IMG/VR virus record: IMGVR_UViG_3300008266_000033
Location: 1-64,000 of that record
Reading direction: 5' to 3' (one strand)
DNA from: a virus
Length of the DNA stretch: 64,000 nt
In this document: positions 10,028 to 16,153 of the stretch, in pieces
How the letters are laid out: each line of letters starts with the position of its first letter
Numbering within the stretch: position 1 is the first letter of the stretch
Translations under genes and position numbers: made by a program
Notes under the pieces: model-generated
Databases searched by the model: none
Told to the model about the DNA's origin: nothing
The model's input: the letters and a program-made list of their open reading frames with translations, nothing else

Positions 10028-10060
10028 AGAAATTTTTAGGAGGAAAACACTGGATATCAA

Positions 10061-10260
10061 ATATGTATATACCTTTTCCCTATAAACTATATAGGTCTAG
10101 CTCTTAGAGTTGCGGGAAAGCCTATAGTTGGCAAAATCCCTATAGTGGAAATTGAGAGTGATTTTTTGGATGTGTGTGGTGTGTGTATGTGTGGTGAGGA
10201 ATGTATATACGTATATATGTATATACCTTTTTTTATAGACTATATAGGTATTAACTCTGA
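10061..10260 (-). repeat. Imperfect 46-bp direct repeat in a 465-bp gene-free region
   Basis: Between 9999 and 10463 I see no credible gene. Two copies of an imperfect repeat lie at 10061-10106 and 10215-10260, each with ATATGTATATACCTTTT followed by an ACTATATAGGT block. Copy 1 contains a small hairpin, CCTATA-TAGTT-TATAGG on the minus strand. Between 10203 and 10226 is an alternating TATAC/GTATA tract. Further CATATA/TATACG palindromes run to 10380. A regulatory or origin-like role is possible but unproven. Confidence 0.5.
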
Positions 10261-10403
10261 TAAGATATTGCCTTTCTTTATACGCCATATATGGGCGCAT
10301 ATGGACATTAACGCACGTGGGAGGTACCACCACCATACGCCATATATACGCCGTATATACCGCATATATATGCATGCCATAACACAAACATAGGCTGCCG
10401 TGC

Positions 10404-10449
10404 AGTAGAAATCCCGTACCTATAATAAAATATAGTACGGGACTCTACT
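10404..10449 (-). other. Long hairpin downstream of the RadA-like gene
   Basis: GTAGAGTCCCGTAC and GTACGGGATTTCTAC on the minus strand pair around a 15-base AT loop, with one mismatched or bulged region. It begins 15 bases after the stop of the RadA-like gene. No U-run follows, so it may be an RNA-stabilising or processing hairpin rather than a standard terminator. Confidence 0.6.
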
Positions 10450-10463
10450 AACACACAACTATT

Positions 10464-11306
10464 TTAATTTTCGTTCCTATTTGAGACCACCATATGTGCG
10501 AACTCAGTATAATTAATAAGGTTATTTGATAATACGAATCCCATTTTCTCACCTACTACTCCACGACGGTTTTTACTAAACTCCATGTATCGGTATCCTG
10601 ATTCTTTATCGAATCGCATGTGCATCATTCCTGTTGTCATGTGTTTCAATCGGTTTGAACCTACGAAATCACCGCCTTTGGTTACTTGCTGGATGATTAA
10701 AAAACATGTATATGATTGGTGGGTGTTATTGCCGTTGTTATGAGCCTCTAGTAAGTGTAGCATCCACTGTTCAGCACGACCGGCATTCCACTTATGGTAA
10801 TCTTTTACTGATTCGGTTACTTCGGCCCAACTATCAATTAATACTAAATCATAACCTGGTTCAAGAGCCTTTTCAATTACGGTTTTAGGATCATACTCAG
10901 CATAGTCACCCATAAACACTGTATCTACGAATGCAAATTGAGGGTAACGTTTACAGTAACCAACCATATCAATACGGTTCATTTCACCTGATATAAATAA
11001 TACTCGTTTACCGGCAGTCTTTTTAGCACGGCATAGAAAATCTAATAATACTGTTGATTTACCTACTCCAGGATCACCTACAGCAATTAAGTTAGTTGCA
11101 GGCATAAAACCTCCGTCGGCAGATATAAACTTATCAATTAATGGGTGGCCTGTTCTAACCGGTATAAAGATATTATCATCAAATTCAATATCATTTAAAC
11201 GAACAGGCTCAATAACTAAATTAGCATGTGTTGAGGCTGCTTTTGAGGCTGATGATGGACGTCCTCTTTTTTTCATTTCTACGTGTGGGAATGGTTGTGT
11301 GTTCAT
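10464..11306 (-). CDS. RadA/RecA-type ATPase
   Basis: This 280-residue P-loop ATPase has Walker A GDPGVGKST near residue 77, an FISGEM strand typical of RadA/DnaB-like proteins, and Walker B DLVLIDSW near 150. A QQVTKGGDFVGSNRLKHMTT block is followed by KNRRG near 243, close to the KNRFG motif of RadA. The zinc finger and Lon-like domain of bacterial RadA are absent. A role in recombination or replication, perhaps in place of UvsX, is likely. It has a -33/-7 promoter with three upstream GTCATAT boxes and a downstream hairpin, so it appears to be a single-gene transcription unit. Helicase-like KaiC relatives are an alternative. Confidence 0.8.
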   Translation of the reverse strand: MNTQPFPHVEMKKRGRPSSASKAASTHANLVIEPVRLNDIEFDDNIFIPVRTGHPLIDKFISADGGFMPATNLIAVGDPGVGKSTVLLDFLCRAKKTAGKRVLFISGEMNRIDMVGYCKRYPQFAFVDTVFMGDYAEYDPKTVIEKALEPGYDLVLIDSWAEVTESVKDYHKWNAGRAEQWMLHLLEAHNNGNNTHQSYTCFLIIQQVTKGGDFVGSNRLKHMTTGMMHMRFDKESGYRYMEFSKNRRGVVGEKMGFVLSNNLINYTEFAHMVVSNRNEN

Positions 11307-11346
11307 AGTGTGGGGTTTTAGGTGTGTGTTACGTTTTCTTATGATG

Positions 11347-11377
11347 TAAATATACGAACATTACTTTTGAAATCCAC
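11347..11377 (-). promoter_or_regulatory. Bacteroidota-type promoter of the RadA-like gene
   Basis: The -33 element is GTG (11377-11375), followed by a 20-bp spacer ending in TTCG and the -7 element TATATTTA (11354-11347). The leader to the start codon at 11306 would be about 35 bases. Confidence 0.75.
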
Positions 11378-11383
11378 ATTTTG

Positions 11384-11412
11384 ATATGACGCTAATATGA
11401 CTTTTATATGAC
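11384..11412 (-). promoter_or_regulatory. Three GTCATAT boxes with 11-bp period
   Basis: GTCATAT occurs on the minus strand at 11412-11406, 11401-11395 and 11390-11384, exactly 11 bp apart, so all boxes face the same side of the helix. The nearest box lies 30 bp upstream of the -7 element. Two further boxes with the same period stand at the same distance from the promoter at 12431. This looks like an activator or repressor site. Confidence 0.6.
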
Positions 11413-11417
11413 GTGTG

Positions 11418-11455
11418 AAAAAAATAGGGTAGGCGTTTTATATTACCTACCCTAT
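11418..11455 (-). terminator. Rho-independent terminator of the ncRNA
   Basis: A perfect 10-bp stem ATAGGGTAGG/CCTACCCTAT (11455-11446 with 11433-11424) encloses a 12-base AT loop and is followed by a run of Ts on the minus strand. It closes the transcript that starts near 11666. Confidence 0.85.
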
Positions 11456-11666
11456 CAAAAAACACACACACTTTCTAATTTAATAGGTAATGGGGGGGAA
11501 CCGGCCTCCCCCCCGTACCTGGTTTAAGTCCGGCTTACTATCTCTAGTTACCGGCTCTGCGCGTGGTGGACGGGTACACCTTATAATCCCGTCTTAATGG
11601 ACCCGATGGTCCTATATACCCCCCTATTTAACTAAATCCCCTATATAATTTCGGGGGGCGTTTTAT
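11418..11666 (-). ncRNA. Candidate structured non-coding RNA, about 250 nt
   Basis: A strong promoter at 11673-11703 and a strong terminator at 11418-11455 bracket about 250 bases with no credible reading frame and a clearly higher GC content than the genome. Stems visible in the minus-strand transcript include GGACC-ATCG-GGTCC (near 11607), GACGGG/CCCGTC (near 11582), a long AGGTA(C)GGGGGGG/CCCCCCC(AT)TACCT hairpin (11484-11522) and C-run/G-run pairing near the 5' end. It does not show the signatures I know for tmRNA, RNase P, 6S or group I introns. Large ornate phage RNAs such as GOLLD and ROOL are often found near tRNA genes as this one is, but they are longer. Function unknown. Confidence 0.7.
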
Positions 11667-11672
11667 ATAATA

Positions 11673-11703
11673 TAAATATAATAAAAATTTTTTTCTAATC
11701 CAA
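11673..11703 (-). promoter_or_regulatory. Promoter of the candidate ncRNA
   Basis: On the minus strand TTGG starts at 11703, and with a 20-bp spacer after TTG the -7 element TATATTTA follows at 11680-11673. This is one of the best matches to the window's promoter consensus. The predicted start is near 11666. Confidence 0.75.
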
Positions 11704-11724
11704 CCTTAATATAAAGAACTTTTG

Positions 11725-11809
11725 TACTCGGGACGGGAATCGAACCCGTACAATCTCAATGATCACAGGATTTTAAGTCCTGCGTGTCTACCAGTTCCAC
11801 CACCCGAGC
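11725..11809 (-). tRNA. tRNA-Leu (anticodon TAA)
   Basis: An 85-nt cloverleaf starts GCTCGGG and ends CCCGAGT plus discriminator A. The anticodon arm is CAGGA-CTTAAAA-TCCTG, giving anticodon TAA. A long variable arm typical of tRNA-Leu follows, and the T arm contains GGTTCGATTCC. CCA is not encoded. It reads UUA, the expected common Leu codon in an AT-rich phage. It has its own promoter immediately upstream. Confidence 0.95.
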
Positions 11810-11817
11810 AACTGGGG

Positions 11818-11848
11818 TAAATATACGAACGGTTTTATTTAATTCCAA
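11818..11848 (-). promoter_or_regulatory. Promoter of tRNA-Leu
   Basis: TTG (11848-11846), a 20-bp spacer ending TTCG, and TATATTTA (11825-11818) lie eight bases before the first tRNA base. The -33 region sits inside the end of the upstream gene. Confidence 0.75.
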
Positions 11849-12167
11849 GCTGAGTTATACCTTCTATGATTTCTTCTTCATTTTTAGCCTTTGCTATCAC
11901 AGCAATAATAGAGGCTACTTGATCAGTATTAATATAACCCAGCACATCATCGTATTCACCCAATCGAATAAAAAACCCATCCTCATTTTCATTCCAACAT
12001 GCCACCTCAATACGTTCAACCTCGTTTTGAGTCGGGTTAATAGTATCAAAAGGCTCATTTCTGTTATCGGAATAACTACCAGCTGTGGATGAGAGTGATA
12101 CGGTGAATCCATTTTCAAATGTCATCTGAAATACACAGTTGCGGTGAAATTTAAATTTGTTTTTCAT
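11835..12167 (-). CDS. Hypothetical 110-residue protein
   Basis: I do not recognise the family. The N-terminal half looks like beta strands around CVFQMTFENGFTVSLSSTAG. The C-terminal half has an acidic segment and a helix (QVASIIAVIAKAKNEEEIIE). No signal peptide or membrane segment is seen. It lies 13 bases downstream of the next small gene, so they may be co-transcribed from the promoter at 12431. Confidence 0.65.
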   Translation of the reverse strand: MKNKFKFHRNCVFQMTFENGFTVSLSSTAGSYSDNRNEPFDTINPTQNEVERIEVACWNENEDGFFIRLGEYDDVLGYINTDQVASIIAVIAKAKNEEEIIEGITQLGIK

Positions 12168-12180
12168 AGGTTAAAGGGGT

Positions 12181-12408
12181 TTATAAACATGAAACATGAA
12201 TTGAATTAACATTCTTATAGAATGATACTACTGAGCCACCTGGAGATATTAAATCCCACGTGTGAGTTTTTTCCTTAATCTGAGGGCTAAATACCCCAAA
12301 ATAATGTCCGTCGATGGAGATACTGTATAACATATTTCCAGGCGATTCAACACTATCAGTTACTCTAATTTTGTAACGATCGATAATTTCTTTTGGTAGT
12401 TCAGTCAT
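12181..12408 (-). CDS. Hypothetical 75-residue protein
   Basis: A small soluble protein with strand-like segments (GHYFGVFSP, GGSVVSFYKN) and no recognised motif. It is the first gene after a -33/-7 promoter with two phased GTCATAT boxes, an arrangement shared with the RadA-like gene. That suggests regulated, probably early expression. Confidence 0.6.
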   Translation of the reverse strand: MTELPKEIIDRYKIRVTDSVESPGNMLYSISIDGHYFGVFSPQIKEKTHTWDLISPGGSVVSFYKNVNSIHVSCL

Positions 12409-12430
12409 GTGTGTGCGTTTTAATTTGCCG

Positions 12431-12461
12431 TAAATATACGAACGGCAATCCTTAAATCCAA
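12431..12461 (-). promoter_or_regulatory. Bacteroidota-type promoter
   Basis: TTGG with the TTG at 12461-12459, a 20-bp spacer ending TTCG, and TATATTTA at 12438-12431 lie 22 bases before the start codon at 12408. The spacer also resembles the one at 11347-11377 (GGATTT followed by A-rich sequence). Confidence 0.8.
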
Positions 12462-12468
12462 CCTTTTA

Positions 12469-12486
12469 ATATGACTTTTATATGAC
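12469..12486 (-). promoter_or_regulatory. Two GTCATAT boxes with 11-bp period
   Basis: GTCATAT on the minus strand at 12486-12480 and 12475-12469. The repeat period and the distance to the -7 element (30-31 bp) match the set at 11384-11412, which supports a shared DNA-binding regulator. Confidence 0.6.
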
Positions 12487-12489
12487 GTT

Positions 12490-12806
12490 GATTTTGCGCG
12501 CGCTATGTCTCTTTCGTATATACTTTCGCGTAGGGTGAGAAGGGTTGGCGAGCGGGGAAAAAGGGTTGAATACCCCTTGACCCTACCACACACACCCTCA
12601 CACAGTTTTTCATATATACATATATACGTATATACATATATACTTTGACCCATTTTGCTTTCCACATACACCAACGGTTTATACACGGGTTTAATTTTCT
12701 ATAAACGCGTTAAAGTTATTGGCAGCGCGAGTGGTGAAATGTGAATTTAAATTTATATAACCCAGCATATGGTGGTGTAACACGGGTTCAACACGGGTTT
12801 AACATG
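12490..12806 (-). other. Gene-free region with TA tract and iteron-like repeats
   Basis: No credible gene is seen in about 320 bases. It holds a GCGCGCGC run near 12497 and a 33-base alternating CATATA/TATACG tract at 12611-12643 like that at 10203-10226. Three copies of an 11-bp repeat ACACGGGTTNA follow at 12683-12693, 12780-12790 and 12791-12801, the last two in tandem. Iteron-like repeats beside an easily melted tract are seen at some replication origins. That reading is only a suggestion here. Confidence 0.45.
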
Positions 12807-13025
12807 TCATTCGCCTACGCTATTCGCTTTAATCCCATCACCCTTATTCATCGATTCCATCGCTTCATTCCATGCAGCCATCCATCCCGCACGCGCTCCC
12901 ATTATAAACGTTTGTAAGTCACCACTGGTTGTATTAGGGTATTCGCGTTGGAATTCGTTTAATGCTTCGGTTAATTTATCGTCCATGTTATCGCTGGGAT
13001 TATGATTAGCCTTTTTATTTACCAT
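12807..13025 (-). CDS. Hypothetical 72-residue protein
   Basis: I place the start at the ATG at 13025 (MVNKKANH), which overlaps the end of the upstream gene by 11 bases, rather than nine codons further up. The protein is charged and helical, with aromatic residues in the middle (GARAGWMAAWNEAMESM). No family is recognised. It ends next to the iteron-like repeats. Confidence 0.6.
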   Translation of the reverse strand: MVNKKANHNPSDNMDDKLTEALNEFQREYPNTTSGDLQTFIMGARAGWMAAWNEAMESMNKGDGIKANSVGE

Positions 13026-13197
13026 ATGTTTTTTTATTAGGTTCGCTATCATATTTAGTTAATATCCAAGCACATTCAACATCAGTTTCTTTACTTTCTA
13101 ATCCAGCATCAACTACATCAGATTTCTTAAAACCTTGTTCAAATGCTAAACACATTAACATATGTACTTCATTCCTTGTATATTGTTTATTTTCCAT
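13015..13197 (-). CDS. Hypothetical 60-residue protein ending TYGK
   Basis: The start at 13197 (MENKQYTRNE) overlaps the stop of the upstream gene by 11 bases. The upstream gene's protein also ends in TYGK, and both junctions have the same form (ATGG, one A or T, AAATAA). The two proteins share a length near 60-70 residues and a helical, acidic character. They may be distant paralogues from a local duplication. Function unknown. Confidence 0.6.
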   Translation of the reverse strand: MENKQYTRNEVHMLMCLAFEQGFKKSDVVDAGLESKETDVECAWILTKYDSEPNKKTYGK

Positions 13198-13396
13198 AAG
13201 TTTCGTTGTAATATTGTTCTGCTCTACCCATATTAGGGTCAAAGTTAGTACCCATAGAATCATATACAGCCTTCATTATCTGCTCCTTCTCCATCATCTC
13301 TGCCTCATAGAAGAACTTGCCTACAAGCATCTTTTCTTCATGTGTAAGATATGGAAACACCACCTTCTTTAAGTATTGTACTGCTGTTTGTTTCAT
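13187..13396 (-). CDS. Small phage protein ending AEQYYNETYGK
   Basis: The start at 13396 (MKQTAVQYLKK) shares one base with the stop of the small membrane gene upstream, which favours it over the earlier ATG codons. The layout, MKQTAVxxL, a Met/Glu-rich helix and a C-terminal AEQYYNETYGK, matches a hypothetical family I associate with many phages. Its function is not known. About 69 residues, soluble and helical. Confidence 0.65.
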   Translation of the reverse strand: MKQTAVQYLKKVVFPYLTHEEKMLVGKFFYEAEMMEKEQIMKAVYDSMGTNFDPNMGRAEQYYNETYGK

Positions 13397-13536
13397 TATG
13401 CTTCCCATAATTGATGACATAATGGTGTTAATAATTTACCTGATACTATCCAATATATTAACATAACTGGTAGCATTATCATATCCAATACCATGAAAGG
13501 TGGAGTGAATATTACTTTAATTAGTCGCGTTTTCAT
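13396..13536 (-). CDS. Small membrane protein, 46 residues
   Basis: The frame begins MKTRLIKVIF and has a hydrophobic stretch of about 25 residues (FMVLDMIMLPVMLIYWIVSG), long enough for one membrane span. The stop TAA and the next start ATG share a base (TAATG), which supports real, coupled translation. A start three codons earlier at 13545 is possible. No homologue is recognised. Confidence 0.55.
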   Translation of the reverse strand: MKTRLIKVIFTPPFMVLDMIMLPVMLIYWIVSGKLLTPLCHQLWEA

Positions 13537-13552
13537 ACTAAACATTTATTTG

Positions 13553-13626
13553 TGATCCCGGTTGGACTCGAACCAACGACCCACAGCTTAGAAGGCTGTT
13601 GCTCTATCCAGCTGAGCTACGGGACC
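13553..13626 (-). tRNA. tRNA-Arg (anticodon TCT)
   Basis: A 74-nt cloverleaf begins GGTCCCG and ends CGGGATC plus discriminator A. The D arm is GCTC-AGCTGGATA-GAGC. The anticodon arm ACAGC-CTTCTAA-GCTGT gives TCT, and the T arm is GTTGG-TTCGAGT-CCAAC. CCA is not encoded. It decodes AGA, the Arg codon favoured in AT-rich genomes. Confidence 0.95.
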
Positions 13627-13633
13627 AATTTTA

Positions 13634-13831
13634 TTAAAAAATAGATAAAATGAATGTTAAAAATGTTATAAAACCAACCACTGTTATTAATGCTAAATAT
13701 GATGTAGTGTATTGGTCTTGTGAATAATATTTATAAAATTCTTTTAAGGTAACCCGAGATATTTTAGCTGTTACCCAATGTAATCCAAATGTTAGGATTA
13801 ATGATAGTATTATTGCAATTGTTAGTTTCAT
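13634..13831 (-). CDS. Small protein with two membrane spans
   Basis: I place the start at 13831 (MKLTIAII), which overlaps the previous stop by four bases (ATGA). There is a hydrophobic N-terminal segment (IAIILSLILTFGLHWV), a charged middle of about 25 residues, and a second span (YLALITVVGFITFLTFILSIF) at the C-terminus. The size and topology would suit a holin-like or membrane-modifying peptide, but nothing identifies it. A second holin-like gene is at 24732. Confidence 0.6.
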   Translation of the reverse strand: MKLTIAIILSLILTFGLHWVTAKISRVTLKEFYKYYSQDQYTTSYLALITVVGFITFLTFILSIF

Positions 13832-14196
13832 AACCACTCCTTATCTTTTAAAAATTGTAAAAACGCTTGTAAAAATAATATATTCTCACCACCCATATCA
13901 GGTAATTCCTTATGTGAATCTGGGTTATTATTTAATATTCCTAACATCCAACTATTGTTATCCCAATGGTCTTCTATCCAGTCTTTCCTATCACCCTTTT
14001 TGATAGTGCATTTTACATCAATATCATCATAATATCCATCTTCATCTTTTTTAATGCGAGTAGCTTCAAAGCAAACTTGACTATTTTCAACTACGTACCC
14101 TTCAAATCCAGTTGGATCTAATTCAACTTGATCAATTAATACTTGGTCTTCTCTAACGTACCAAACACCATTAATTTGTATTCTGTTCTTTTCCAT
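13828..14196 (-). CDS. Hypothetical 122-residue protein
   Basis: A soluble, acidic protein with strand-like segments at the start (RIQINGVWYVREDQVLID) and a helical C-terminus. No catalytic or metal-binding motif is evident and the family is not recognised. It overlaps the gene on each side (26 bases upstream, four downstream), so it is part of a coupled cassette running from 15125 to 13634. Confidence 0.6.
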   Translation of the reverse strand: MEKNRIQINGVWYVREDQVLIDQVELDPTGFEGYVVENSQVCFEATRIKKDEDGYYDDIDVKCTIKKGDRKDWIEDHWDNNSWMLGILNNNPDSHKELPDMGGENILFLQAFLQFLKDKEWL

Positions 14197-14785
14197 TGAG
14201 TTTATCTAAATATTGTTGTAATTCACTGTTGCTATAATATGTTTTATTGAATTCAGGTTCGATTTTTTTAATTTCACTAAGTAATTCTTTTTTATAACCG
14301 TCCCTATATGTATCTTTTTCAATTGCAATTGCTATATCTTGTAAATATTCAGGTGCTGAAATGCTAATTCTCAAATCATAATCAGTCCATTTATATTTGT
14401 AGTCCCACATTAATATACCTTTAGTGAGTTTTTGTTTTAAATTATATAAGGTTCTGTTTCTAACCCTTACAATAGAATTATCACTACCAAATAAATGTAA
14501 GAATCTCAAAAACCATCTTGGGCACCATTCAGGTCTAGCCTCAGCATCCATTACTAATACTAAAGCATGTAACATGTTTTTTTCATCTTTATAAGGAACA
14601 CTACCTAAATAACTATATTTTTCATGAAAGTTTTTAGGAAAAAACACTGCTCTAATATCATCAAATTTAATATTTCTAGTATGTATTATTCCTTTTTTTC
14701 TACCTTTCCAAAATAATAATCCTTTAGTAAAATCAATTACTTGTTCTTTAAATGGAGTTTTTCTATAGAATTTACTTTGTTTCAT
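14171..14785 (-). CDS. Hypothetical 204-residue protein
   Basis: The start at 14785 (MKQSKFYRK) follows the upstream stop by one base and is preferred over an in-frame ATG five codons earlier. The protein is basic at the N-terminus, with WKGRKKGIIHTRNIKFDD and a Trp-rich block (RPEWCPRWFLRFLHLF) around residues 88-103. I recognise no family, and no transmembrane span is clear. The aromatic block could lie at a membrane surface. Confidence 0.6.
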   Translation of the reverse strand: MKQSKFYRKTPFKEQVIDFTKGLLFWKGRKKGIIHTRNIKFDDIRAVFFPKNFHEKYSYLGSVPYKDEKNMLHALVLVMDAEARPEWCPRWFLRFLHLFGSDNSIVRVRNRTLYNLKQKLTKGILMWDYKYKWTDYDLRISISAPEYLQDIAIAIEKDTYRDGYKKELLSEIKKIEPEFNKTYYSNSELQQYLDKLNGKEQNTN

Positions 14786-14786
14786 A

Positions 14787-15125
14787 CTAACAACCTTCAA
14801 TTAAATCGTTATCATTACGTTTTTGTATAAGTGTACTAAAATATTCACTTAAATCCTCTGATAGTCTCTTGTGGAAAGTATCTTCTCCATCATCACCTGA
14901 TAATAACCAATCTATACGCTGGGTGAATATTTTAGCTTTATTCAAATAATATAATCCCTCTTTAAATTTAGCTATAGTTTCAGGTGAATAGTCATAATAG
15001 TAATCATTGTCAAATTGACTAGTTTTTTCAGATAATGGCTTACCATTAATCTCAATTACTTCATCAAGCTTTTCTATTATATCTTCAATATGACGTTGGT
15101 AATAGTTAAAGTGTCCTCCTGACAT
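14787..15125 (-). CDS. MSGGHFNY-type phage protein
   Basis: The 112-residue protein begins MSGGHFNYYQRHIEDI, an N-terminus I recognise from a widespread phage family of unknown function. The rest is helical and acidic, with DYYYDYSPETIAKF near the middle. The start follows the recurrent TAGTTATG context. It is the second gene of the cassette after the small peptide at 15128. Confidence 0.65.
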   Translation of the reverse strand: MSGGHFNYYQRHIEDIIEKLDEVIEINGKPLSEKTSQFDNDYYYDYSPETIAKFKEGLYYLNKAKIFTQRIDWLLSGDDGEDTFHKRLSEDLSEYFSTLIQKRNDNDLIEGC

Positions 15126-15127
15126 AA

Positions 15128-15223
15128 CTAAAATATTAAAGTGATTAGTTTTAGAATTATTACTGTAACTCCTAATACTACAGCAAATGCATAAAACGCA
15201 TCTTCAAAACTTATTTTTTTCAT
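15128..15223 (-). CDS. Membrane peptide, 31 residues
   Basis: A short frame, MKKISFEDAF followed by about 20 hydrophobic residues (AVVLGVTVIILKLITLIF), begins 17 bases after a -33/-7 promoter. It ends three bases before the next start, in the window's typical junction. Position and promoter support translation despite the small size. It would be a single-span membrane peptide of unknown function. Confidence 0.5.
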   Translation of the reverse strand: MKKISFEDAFYAFAVVLGVTVIILKLITLIF

Positions 15224-15240
15224 GTGCTTTTAATTTACCG

Positions 15241-15272
15241 TAAAGATACGAAAAGGATTTTATTTATCCCAA
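15241..15272 (-). promoter_or_regulatory. Bacteroidota-type promoter
   Basis: TTG (15272-15270), 21 bp ending TTCG, then TATCTTTA (15248-15241). It overlaps the 3' end of the upstream gene and serves the membrane-peptide cassette. Confidence 0.7.
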
Positions 15273-15625
15273 TTTATTTTAGAGGGAACTTCATAATTTC
15301 TTTGTAGGTACTCTACAAAACCCCATAAATCAGCAGCACCATTATATTCATCTACTATATCCATCCATCCATCAGCCTCATTTATGATGTCTATAGGAAT
15401 TAATATTGCAACATCAGTTGAACGTCGTGTTTCTGAATCATAATAGAAATCTTGCTCAAATTCTATTTCCTCACCTTCACCTTTATAATGCCTTAGGAAT
15501 CCAAAGTGAGTATCAGGGCTTAATGGTAGTTGATTTTCATATAGTTCTGCTCTATTATCAGCGGTCCAAACATCTTGAAATTTTACTATCCATTCATTAT
15601 TTACATAATATAACTTTCCTTTCAT
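15260..15625 (-). CDS. Hypothetical 121-residue protein
   Basis: A soluble acidic protein starting MKGKLYYVNNEWIVKF. It has a beta-rich N-terminal half and a helical end (GFVEYLQRNYEVPSK). I do not recognise it. The start context is TAGTTATG, nine bases after the stop of the lipoprotein-like gene. No signal peptide. Confidence 0.6.
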   Translation of the reverse strand: MKGKLYYVNNEWIVKFQDVWTADNRAELYENQLPLSPDTHFGFLRHYKGEGEEIEFEQDFYYDSETRRSTDVAILIPIDIINEADGWMDIVDEYNGAADLWGFVEYLQRNYEVPSKINWDK

Positions 15626-15634
15626 AACTATTTA

Positions 15635-15844
15635 TTATCTATCTAAATTTATTGTTTTAGGTACAAGCATTTCTCGCCTGATTTCTTTTTTGATCAAGGG
15701 GTTTCTGTAGGTACCAGTTTTAATTACAGGTACAGGTCTTCTTTTCCAAGTATGTCCTATGGATGGTCTCCTATATCTTGCATCTGAGAAATCATTAGTG
15801 CAAGATATTGAAAATAACAATAATATGGTTAAAAGATATCTCAT
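15635..15844 (-). CDS. Small predicted lipoprotein
   Basis: The 69-residue precursor begins MRYLLTILLLFSISC, a signal peptide ending in a lipobox-like FSISC with Cys15 as the likely lipidated residue. Asn and Asp follow (CTND). The mature part is short and basic (RYRRPSIGHTWKRRPVPVI). A TATTTATAATAA element lies upstream. Small phage lipoproteins are known to block superinfection or assist lysis as spanins; which applies here cannot be told. It neighbours a large secreted protein gene. Confidence 0.65.
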   Translation of the reverse strand: MRYLLTILLLFSISCTNDFSDARYRRPSIGHTWKRRPVPVIKTGTYRNPLIKKEIRREMLVPKTINLDR

Positions 15845-15870
15845 GGGTTGTGCATATTAATACAACCCGT

Positions 15871-15884
15871 TTATTATAAATATT
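15871..15884 (-). promoter_or_regulatory. Candidate late promoter of the lipoprotein gene
   Basis: AATATTTATAATAA on the minus strand, 27-40 bases before the start codon at 15844. It has the same core as the element before the NEIK gene and no -33 TTG at the right distance. Confidence 0.45.
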
Positions 15885-16143
15885 AGTCTTCCAAACTATA
15901 TAATTTGAACTTTTCCATATAAGAATACCTTAGATTTTCATGATATCCTATAGGATAAGTAACTATGTAATACCCCAAACATGGATCACCATATTCACTT
16001 TGATGATCTACTATATGGAACTCACTCATTTCACATGATTCAGGAGCTCCTACATATTTTGCTAATTGGCGTTTAGCCTCTGAAGGGTCAGTTCCAATTG
16101 CTACTGGAACTCCATCTTCATCTATGTAAATAAAATTTGTCAT
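15883..16143 (-). CDS. Hypothetical 86-residue protein
   Basis: A soluble protein, MTNFIYIDEDGVPVAIGTD at the start, with three cysteines but no clear metal motif. The family is not recognised. It begins in the AGTTATG context directly after the remnant of the secreted-protein C-terminus. Confidence 0.55.
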   Translation of the reverse strand: MTNFIYIDEDGVPVAIGTDPSEAKRQLAKYVGAPESCEMSEFHIVDHQSEYGDPCLGYYIVTYPIGYHENLRYSYMEKFKLYSLED

Positions 16144-16153
16144 AACTGTTTTT

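Noticed and set aside
10097-10393. Open frames on both strands in the repeat region
   Set aside because: Their proteins are low-complexity His/Tyr/Thr runs that come from TATAC and CACA repeats, and no start context or neighbour supports them.
11418-11666. tmRNA or RNase P identity for the ncRNA
   Set aside because: A CCACCA string is present, but there is no tRNA-like acceptor pairing, no tag frame, and none of the RNase P core motifs.
11784-12092. Plus-strand open frame beside tRNA-Leu
   Set aside because: It overlaps the tRNA and a better minus-strand gene, with a composition typical of an antisense frame.
12420-12686. Minus-strand open frame of 88 codons
   Set aside because: It covers a promoter, GTCATAT boxes and a TATAC tract, and its protein looks random.
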